A DNA stretch of 7,505 nt, from contig CAIXXI010000390.1 in the NCBI GenBank assembly GCA_903923345.1, positions 1-7,505 of the forward strand. Direction: 5' to 3'. The notes below the pieces were generated by a model that was not told the origin of the DNA, made no database searches, and saw only the letters and a list, made by a program, of their open reading frames with translations. Source of the DNA: an uncultured Burkholderiales bacterium (GTDB taxonomy: Bacteria; Pseudomonadota; Gammaproteobacteria; Burkholderiales; Burkholderiaceae_E). The translations under genes and the position numbers were made by a program. Position 1 is the stretch's first letter, and each line of letters starts with the position of its first letter. Shown piece by piece: positions 1 to 6,600 of this stretch.

Positions 1-591
1 AGTGAGGTCAGCGTAATTGGTGCCGGGAAAAAAGCGGTCGTCGTAGAGGACCGATGCGGGTGCATTGCCAGCCGGGAAGTCGTCCATCTGATAGCGGACC
101 CGCAGGTCGCCTTCGAAGCGGATTCGCTCGGTCCAGTCTGGCAGGGCGCCTGGCTCACCCCAGCGTTCGGTGCGTGCCTGAGCCAACACTTCCTGTTTGA
201 CCTGCTCGGTGATGTCGCGGCGAACGGCTTCGGGCACATACTGAACTCTGACCGGTTCACGGGGTTTTTCTGACCGAACCCCAGGCATGTTCGCAGCCGG
301 TGCTGCCGATGCAGTGGCTGCAACTGCCGCGCCGCTTGCCACCGCTCCAGTTGCAGCGGCCTGCCTTGAACCAGGCGACGCCGATGCCTGGCGGGTCCTG
401 GATCGGGCGATGAGTTCATCGGCTTTTACCCTCGACAGGGCACCCGAGGCCACGAGCGCTTCAACCATGTCGGAGATCGTGTCGCGCAGTTGCTCAAGAT
501 CTGCACGTTCATCGGCTTTGACCCAGCCTGGCAGCAATCCAAGGCTCAGGCTGGCAAGAAGGGTGATCAGCACCCTGGAGATCGGTCTCAT
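1..591 (-). CDS. Putative outer-membrane porin (Porin_5-like), C-terminus outside window
   Basis: Frame open from ATG 591 to the window edge, giving 197 residues. Seen: signal peptide about 1-26 (MRPISRVLITLLASL core, likely cut after VKA); a helical segment about 28-65 (DLEQLRDTISDMVEALVASGALS) that could form a coiled coil; an Ala/Gly/Ser/Pro-rich linker about 68-108; a second charged helix (VPEAVRRDITEQVKQEVLAQ, about 119-138); then DWTERIRFEGDLRVRYQ, which looks like the first amphipathic strands of an outer-membrane barrel. This order matches proteins annotated as putative porin (Porin_5) in proteobacteria, by memory of the family. The barrel itself lies beyond position 1. No TonB box or plug domain is visible. 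It is the last gene seen of the operon, 43 bases after the tonB-like stop, with a weak GAG seven bases before the ATG. Its role as partner of the TonB-like protein or of exoprotein export is inferred. Confidence 0.85.
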   Translation of the reverse strand, partial: MRPISRVLITLLASLSLGLLPGWVKADERADLEQLRDTISDMVEALVASGALSRVKADELIARSRTRQASASPGSRQAAATGAVASGAAVAATASAAPAANMPGVRSEKPREPVRVQYVPEAVRRDITEQVKQEVLAQARTERWGEPGALPDWTERIRFEGDLRVRYQMDDFPAGNAPASVLYDDRFFPGTNYADLT

Positions 592-634
592 GTCGTTACT
601 CGGCCAGTGTGGGTACGTCGGGAGTGGAAGCAGG

Positions 635-1351
635 TCATCCAAGATCACGCAGATTCAGCAGAATCCACATGGGTTGCGGCATCGGTGCAGGAGGGGGCTC
701 GCGCAGGGGCCTTGACGCCATCAGACGTTCGCGAATCAGTTCGGTCTGGCGATCAGTGGCATCGCGCAGATCGACGCGTTCGATGCGGCCGTTTCGATCC
801 ACCCAGACGAGAATCGCCAGTTGCCCGTCGCTGGCCTTGAGATCACTGACGCGATTGAGCTCGTCGTTGACGTGGCGTGTCACGAGGTCACGATAGAACC
901 CGAACTGCGCTTTCGCGATCGCGGTGCCACCACCGCCTCCTCCACCACCGATGGTCGGCGACGAATTCATCAGGTCGCGTCCCCCTGGGTTTGCCGCCAG
1001 GCCGAAGCCGTCGCCTGCGCCACTGCCAGCTGAGTCGACGCCAAGGCGCTCAGACGGCGGCGGGGTGTCAGCGGCTTTGGGCTGATCGACCGGTCGCGGC
1101 TGCTCGATCTTGACTTCTTCCTTGATTTTTGGCGGCTCTGGCAGCTTCTCAGGCGGTTTGGGCGGCGGCGGTGGCGGCTGGTTCGGACGCACCAGCTGGA
1201 TCTGCTGCTTGCTGGGTCGGGTCTTGGTGACCGGCTGGTTCAGGAGTGTGGCAACCCACCAACCCAGTCCGAGCAGGGCCAGGGCTGCAGCCGCCCAGAC
1301 GATCCACTTGCGCGACGCTTGCGTGGCGGGGGGTGTGTGCTCGGTGCTCAT
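635..1351 (-). CDS. TonB-like energy transducer
   Basis: Predicted periplasm-spanning protein that carries energy from ExbB/ExbD to an outer-membrane partner. In 238 residues: short cytoplasmic N-terminus; one membrane helix about 16-36; proline-rich arm about 55-99 (PPPPPPKPPEKLPEPPK) with alternating basic and acidic stretches as in TonB; Ser/Gly linker (GSGAGDGFGLAANPGG, about 110-124) and a run of eight glycines (135-142); C-terminal domain about 146-238 with FYRDLVTRHV, LAILVWVDRNGRIERV and a conserved-looking end REPPPAPMPQPM. The C-terminal fold resembles TonB_C but lacks the usual YP near its start, so the target may not be a standard TonB box. The reading frame extends to a TTG at 1366, but ATG 1351 has GAG seven bases upstream and is preferred. 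The 27-base and 43-base gaps place it in the operon. A TolA-like role is the main alternative. Confidence 0.85.
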   Translation of the reverse strand: MSTEHTPPATQASRKWIVWAAAALALLGLGWWVATLLNQPVTKTRPSKQQIQLVRPNQPPPPPPKPPEKLPEPPKIKEEVKIEQPRPVDQPKAADTPPPSERLGVDSAGSGAGDGFGLAANPGGRDLMNSSPTIGGGGGGGGTAIAKAQFGFYRDLVTRHVNDELNRVSDLKASDGQLAILVWVDRNGRIERVDLRDATDRQTELIRERLMASRPLREPPPAPMPQPMWILLNLRDLG

Positions 1352-1378
1352 TGGGTGTCTCGGCAATCGTCGCGACGC

Positions 1379-1783
1379 TTACTTGGTCAGTCGCTGGGTG
1401 ACCAGGCCCAGTTGGGTGATTTCCAGCCGCCCGATGAGATCGAGCACCTCGATCACCTTTTCGTACTGAACCTTCGCATCGCCCTTGACCACTACCGGCA
1501 ACTCCGGGTCAGCGGCCTTGAGTTGGGCCAATCGGGTTTCCAGCTCGGCTATCGTGACCGGATACGCATCCAGAAAAATCTGACCGGTCTCGTTGATGGT
1601 GACCGCCTTGGTCTTGGGCTTGGCCAGACTGGGTGTGTTGCTCGCTTTGGGCAGATTGACCTTGATACCCTGCACCGAGGCTGTCGTCATGATGATGAAG
1701 ATCAGCAGCAGGACGTACGCGAGGTCGAGCATCGGCGTGACGTTGATGTCGTCGTAGGGCTTGTTCTCTTGCTGAACCTGCAT
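1379..1783 (-). CDS. exbD: ExbD/TolR biopolymer transport protein
   Basis: A 134-residue protein, close to the usual ExbD length. A short cytoplasmic N-terminus leads into DINVTPMLDLAYVLLLIF, the ExbD/TolR hallmark. Asp20 aligns with the protonatable Asp25 of E. coli ExbD, so proton conduction should be possible. One membrane helix (about 19-37) is followed by VNLPKA and a periplasmic domain (about 45-134) with the expected ending: a VVVKGDAKVQYEKVIEVLDLI helix-strand pattern, then LGLVTQRL. It would sit inside the pentameric ExbB channel and couple proton flow to the TonB-like protein. It follows the exbB fusion by 29 bases and precedes the tonB-like gene by 27. The ATG at 1783 is supported by the ExbD N-terminal alignment and by AGGAG eight bases upstream. 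Confidence 0.95.
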   Translation of the reverse strand: MQVQQENKPYDDINVTPMLDLAYVLLLIFIIMTTASVQGIKVNLPKASNTPSLAKPKTKAVTINETGQIFLDAYPVTIAELETRLAQLKAADPELPVVVKGDAKVQYEKVIEVLDLIGRLEITQLGLVTQRLTK

Positions 1784-1791
1784 GGCATGGG

Positions 1792-1796
1792 CTCCT
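1792..1796 (-). promoter_or_regulatory. Shine-Dalgarno AGGAG of exbD
   Basis: The complement reads AGGAG, ending eight bases before the ATG at 1783. It is the best ribosome-binding site in the window; the other downstream genes have only a GAG core at six to seven bases. An out-of-frame ATG at 1788 lies between it and the real start, but the ExbD motif DINVTP is only in the 1783 frame, which decides the start. Confidence 0.7.
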
Positions 1797-1812
1797 GGTT
1801 TCCGTCGGCCGA

Positions 1813-3591
1813 TCAGGCTTCGTAGCGCTCGCTGATGCGGCTGGTCAGTTCATCCGAGAAGATCGCCATCTCGTTGGTCAGATCCTTGATCCGCGAGGCA
1901 AACCAGTTGTAGGCGAAGAGCGCCGGGATCGCGACCGCAAGACCCGCGACTGTCGCCAGCAGCGCTGCTGCGATGCCGGGTGCGATGGCGTTGATGTTGA
2001 CGTCGCCGATGGCAGCAATGGCGGCGAAGGTGATCATCACGCCCACCACCGTTCCCAGCAGCCCGATGAAGGGGCCGCCCGAAATCGCGATCGTCAGCAG
2101 GACCATGAGACGGTTCAGGCGCGCGCCTTCACGAACCAGTGTCGCGTCGACAGCTGCTCGGATGGCGTTGGTTGCCTTTGGGCCGATCGCGGCAGCCGCC
2201 TTGCCGCTTGCGGCTGCGGGCGCTTTGGCGGCCTGGGTGTCGAGACGCTTGCGCAGCTCCACGCCGGCGGTCTCATACATGCGATACAGCGGCGAGGCCT
2301 CGAAACGGGACTTCACAGCAGCCGCACCGGCTGACCCCTTGCCAAATCCGGACTCAAGGAATGCGTCCGGGCCGGCTTCGCGAAAGGCGGTCAGAAACTG
2401 CTGATTCGCTTTGGAGACCCTGGACAGCTGAAGGGCCTTGGAAATCATGGTCCACAACGCAGCCAGCAACATTGCGGCCAGCACATAGATCGCGATCTTT
2501 CCGTCAAGCGTGAGGTTTTCGACAAGGATTTTGAAGTGGTCGGCTTCGCCGCCTTCCCCATCCTCGGCCGCCAGCGCGACCATCTTGTTGTCCGGGCCCT
2601 GTGCAGCCCCGGTAGCGCGGATCCAGTCGGGTGAGCGGACCACCTTGCTGACCGACAGCGCGTCGATGTCGGCCGCTGCGCCGCCGCCCACAACAATCTG
2701 CGCTGGCTGCGCGGGCAGCTTTGCGGCCATGCCAGCAACTTCGACCGAATCAACGAAGAGGACCGCGCGCTCGCCCAGGACCAGAGTCAGGTGGCGCCAC
2801 TCTCCGGCAGGCAAAGGCGTCGAGCCCTTTGCTGAGGCCCCAGCAGCCACGCCCGCGCCCGATGCCTTGATGGTCGGCACGCCTGCATTCAGGCTGACTT
2901 CAACCGCAGTCTGAGCACCCTTGATCTGGATCAGCGAGCCGGTGGCCGATCCATCGGGCCGCACCCACAGCGACACTGTGGTGCCGTCGCCACCCAATGT
3001 CAGTGCCGAGCCACTCGCCTGGACGCGGCCCGCGGCATCGACACGGATCGCTTCGCCGAGCAGGCCCTGGGCTTGCGGTTGGGAGGCCGACAGGTCGAGA
3101 TCGATTCCGTCTGCCCGCTCATTGGCAGCCGACTTCGCAGCGTGCAGAGACAGCAGCGTGACGCCATCGCGGACCACTGGGTCGTTCGCTGGCTCGGCGG
3201 CCGGGTTGCCGGAGTACAGCCAGATCGAGGGTTCGGCGTTGCCGGGTGCCAGCGTGGGCACCCGCACCCAGAGAACGGCCAGCTCGTTAGCAGCGTCGTA
3301 GTACTCGATGCGATGCGGCAGAATCGCCTTGCCGTCAGCCGCCACCACGCGCAGATCGGCGCCGTCCGGTCGAGCCTTGCTGAAATCGAAATTGCCGGTG
3401 TGCAGGCGGATCGGCACCACGAACTGCGCTTGCGCCGATTTGATGCCGGCGCCCGCATCGGTTGTGTCGAGCACCCATCTGACCTTGTGCTTCCAGGCAT
3501 CGGTGATCTGTGCGCTGGCGTTCGTGGCGAGAAAGCCAGTCAAGGCGATCGCCACGACGGCGAACGCACGATGGATTCGATGAAAGGTCAT
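1813..3591 (-). CDS. DUF2341-LamG-MotA/TolQ/ExbB proton channel fusion protein
   Basis: Predicted stator-type proton channel subunit that, with ExbD, uses the proton motive force to drive a TonB-like protein. Order of the 592 residues: signal peptide 1-27 (hydrophobic core, ASA before Gln28); DUF2341-like region about 68-135 (FDFSKARPDGADLRV through WLYSGN); LamG/concanavalin-like jelly-roll region about 145-325, ending in SPDWIRATGAAQ; membrane segment about 366-384; Ala/Lys-rich cytoplasmic loop about 385-495; two membrane segments about 497-525 and 535-562. The second carries the family signature GPFIGLLGTVVGVMITF, with the conserved pore threonine at about 513. Plain ExbB is about 240 residues, so roughly 350 residues are added in front. 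ExbB normally has its N-terminus in the periplasm, so the added domains should face the periplasm. ATG at 3591 is preceded by a weak GAG six bases away. The stop lies 29 bases before the exbD start. The role of the LamG region (protein or glycan binding) is inference. Confidence 0.92.
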   Translation of the reverse strand: MTFHRIHRAFAVVAIALTGFLATNASAQITDAWKHKVRWVLDTTDAGAGIKSAQAQFVVPIRLHTGNFDFSKARPDGADLRVVAADGKAILPHRIEYYDAANELAVLWVRVPTLAPGNAEPSIWLYSGNPAAEPANDPVVRDGVTLLSLHAAKSAANERADGIDLDLSASQPQAQGLLGEAIRVDAAGRVQASGSALTLGGDGTTVSLWVRPDGSATGSLIQIKGAQTAVEVSLNAGVPTIKASGAGVAAGASAKGSTPLPAGEWRHLTLVLGERAVLFVDSVEVAGMAAKLPAQPAQIVVGGGAAADIDALSVSKVVRSPDWIRATGAAQGPDNKMVALAAEDGEGGEADHFKILVENLTLDGKIAIYVLAAMLLAALWTMISKALQLSRVSKANQQFLTAFREAGPDAFLESGFGKGSAGAAAVKSRFEASPLYRMYETAGVELRKRLDTQAAKAPAAASGKAAAAIGPKATNAIRAAVDATLVREGARLNRLMVLLTIAISGGPFIGLLGTVVGVMITFAAIAAIGDVNINAIAPGIAAALLATVAGLAVAIPALFAYNWFASRIKDLTNEMAIFSDELTSRISERYEA

Positions 3592-3633
3592 GGCGGACTC
3601 AGGCTGCGGTTGAAGGCGATCGTGGGGACGGGG

Positions 3634-6600
3634 TTACTTGCTGCTGCGGCGCTTGCGATAGGACTCTTCGCCGTCTTCAGCAAAGCCCAGAAATTCAAGG
3701 ACGAGCAGGCGACTGCGGTTCTGTGTTCGAGGTTCGCCGCGTCCGTCCCGGTCGGTGGCGGACTGTGCTTCGGATGCGGTTGCAGCCGCCGTCGTATTCG
3801 ACGCGGTGGCCAGCGACAGGTTGGGGGCTGCTGTGGTCGTGGGCACGCCGGTGGCCGACCCCGAGAAGGAAATGTTCGCCGAGTTGCGCACCTCGGTTGC
3901 AAACAGCGTGAGGTTGCCGGCCGAGCGGATCCCGGCCTCGCCGGCATCGATGAATCCCTTGGGCGCAAACAGATCGACGTCGCCAGGAGCTGTCCCGGAT
4001 TTCGTGACAAGCACGCCGATACCGGATCCCTCGACGACGCCGGGAAGTTCGACCACGACGTTGCCGTCCTTGTCGACACGCACCAGCGGAGGCGGTGCCG
4101 AAGTCGCCGTGCGGGAGCCGCGACCTGCATCGATGTCACCCTGTGCCGAGAACATGGTGATGCCGCCACCGCCTGCAGTCAGAACCCTCGATCGATTCAC
4201 TGCAGCATTGCTGCCCAGGGCAATGTCGATGCTGCCTTCACCCAGAGTGAAGATGCCCAGTTGCGAGGCCTTCTTGAGGGTCGAAAGATTGTCAGGCGGG
4301 TTGGCCAGACCGACCCGCAAGTTGCCCACCGCCGCAGACGCATCGGTGGACTGGCACACGGTCCAGTCGCCCCGGCAAACGACACCCGGCACGAGGAACT
4401 CGAGCTTGCCGCCGCGCTCGGTTTTGACCTGGCTGAACACCAGGTCGATGTTTCCAGCGCCATTCTTGGGGAACAGCGTGGACATTGCGTCATAGGCCGC
4501 CTGGAAATTGCCGTACCCAGGATTGGCCTTGCCATCGATCTGAGGTGTAGAAGCTGCGCGGCTGGCTGAGCGCAACTCGGTGAAAAATACCGCCCTGGCA
4601 AACGCATTGCGCTCGGTCTCCGGCAAGGCACTGAATGCCTGCCAGGCCGCCTCAGCGCTCAACTGCGACTGCGACGGAGTCGGCGATCGTGCGTTGACGA
4701 AAGCGACCAGCAAGTCGGTGTAATTTCGGGGCCGTTCCGCAGCATTCGATGGATCGACATAGCGACCGAGGAACGCGCCATAGGCCGGGCCTTCAGGCAG
4801 GCCGGCCACCAGCGTCACCGATCCGCCCACATCCGGCAATGCCGCATTGTCCAGGTTGCCCCGACTGACAATACCCACCGACGTGCCCATCGAGATGTCG
4901 CGTCCAGCCAGGACTTCCAGGCGGCCGGGGCCATTGAGCACCACGCCGGAGTTGCTCAAGGCCAGGGCTTCGTTGATGGCCAGCTGTGTTCGGTTGTTCA
5001 CATCGCGACCGGCACTGACCACGCTGACATCGCCGTCGCGCAGGTTCTGGACCGTCAATGAGACGTCGGTGATATCGCGCCCGGCTCGCACCTGCGCCGG
5101 CTCGGCGAAAACGAAGCGCAGGCGCGAAGCCGCCGCGGCAGCCGATTCCGACTCGAGCGAGGTCGGCAGTGTGGTGATGTCTTGTGCGGCATAGACACGC
5201 GACGGATCGTTGTCGTTGACCCGAACCAGTCGGTCGGCGTGAGCCAGCGGCCGGGCCGTAGAAGTCGGGTTGAGTCGACCGGCCGACACCTCGCTGTCGA
5301 TCGAGACGCCGGCATGGGTCACGATCGAGGTGCCTGCCATCGTGCCAGGCCGGCTGAGGCTGAAGGAGGTGAGCGGGTCGGTGTCGAGGGAGACCAGACT
5401 GCCCACGCCTGTGATGGAGCCGGCTGCGCCCAGCGTGATCCCGCCACGGGCAGCCGGCGCGAGGATCACGTTGGCACTCGCCGGCAGATCGGTCGCCAGG
5501 GTGCCCGGCTTGCCGATGATTTCGACATCGCCAGCCAGCGAGGTGACCGCCAGCGTGGCAGGCCGAAGCGAGGTGATCCGCCCGAGATCATTGACATCGA
5601 TCGAGGCGGCGGTTTCGCCTGTGACTGTGGCTGCGCGCAGCACAACGCCGGACTCCTGCAAGGTGGCCTTGCCGCCGATCGAGGTCAGTGCCACTGCAGA
5701 CCGGTCGGTGTAGGTCGAGAAGTAGCTGCGGTTCTCAGCGAACAGCACCTTCGCGTTGGTCGCGCGCTGTTCAGACAAAGTCGGGTTGTAGACCTGGTCG
5801 AACTGAAGGTTGCGACGCGCCTCGACCTGCAGTTCAGCGTCGCCCAGTCCGGCAATCGTTGCATAGGGTGCGGTGGCAGCGCGCTCGAGCGTCTCTCCTG
5901 CCACCAGGCGCGCGCTGCCTTGCATGACCGCGAAACTGCCCGAGCGAATCGAGCCTTCGGCCCGGACGGTCAGATCGCCGCCGCCATTGATCACCGCTTG
6001 GTCGAGCAGCGGGTTGCCAGTCAGGACCAGACGGCCTGAAGTGCCGATCGAGGCCGACACGTTATCGATGCTGCCATTGGCGCGAATAACGATGTCGCCG
6101 CCGCCGAGTGCGCCCACAGACTGTCGGAAGAAATCGAAGCGCGGCCACCAGGCGGGCGAGCGGCTGTCCAGAGCCAGGCCGTTTGCATCGGCCCTGCCCT
6201 GGCGGAACAGCCACGAACTCACCAGCGGATCCTGAATGGTCGAGGCGATCGAGCCGCCGGCCGTCAGGGTGATCGAGCCGCCTCCTTCGGTGAAGTTCAC
6301 ACGCGGATCAGCGGGGCTGTCATCCGGGTCATAAAGCGACTGGGGGTCGACGAAATTCGGCACGTCGGCTGCACGGCGGCCCGCGGTCATGATGGACGCC
6401 CGGCCGCCTGTGGTGCCGGTCACCAGCGCGGTCGTGGTGGCGCTGGATGTGCCCAGCCGGATATCCCGGGCGGCCGCCAAGTCGATGCTGCCCGTGCCGG
6501 TGCGGATGATGCGGTTGTTGAGCAGGCGCAGGTTGCCGAGCGCAGCGCCCAGCAGCGGGTCGGTCGTGGCGCGCACCGCCAGCGGGTCGGCAGCCGTCAG

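Noticed and set aside
1352..1366. TTG start at 1366 for the TonB-like gene
   Set aside because: It adds five residues and has no ribosome-binding site; ATG 1351 has GAG seven bases upstream.
1110..1825. Plus-strand open frames opposite tonB-like and exbD genes
   Set aside because: The glycine-rich stretch is the complement of the proline-rich arm, and the rest is antisense to ExbD with its hallmark motif.
3592..3633. Possible terminator or promoter between the exoprotein and exbB genes
   Set aside because: No stem-loop with a T tract and no clear -35/-10 pair seen; the short gap fits cotranscription.
3073..4569. 498-codon plus-strand open frame across the exbB/exoprotein junction
   Set aside because: It runs antisense to two genes with clear family motifs, its translation has odd composition (Arg/Cys/Gly rich) and no recognisable domain; long antisense frames are common in G+C-rich DNA.
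5182..6039. 285-codon plus-strand open frame inside the exoprotein
   Set aside because: Shadow of the beta-helix coding frame; no start signal, domain or sensible composition.
5270..6300. Frequent GATCGAG-type words in the exoprotein region, considered as a DNA repeat or uptake/binding signal
   Set aside because: They lie mostly in frame as codons for Ser-Ile in the recurrent GSI(D) beta-helix motif with variable flanks, so protein repetition explains them.
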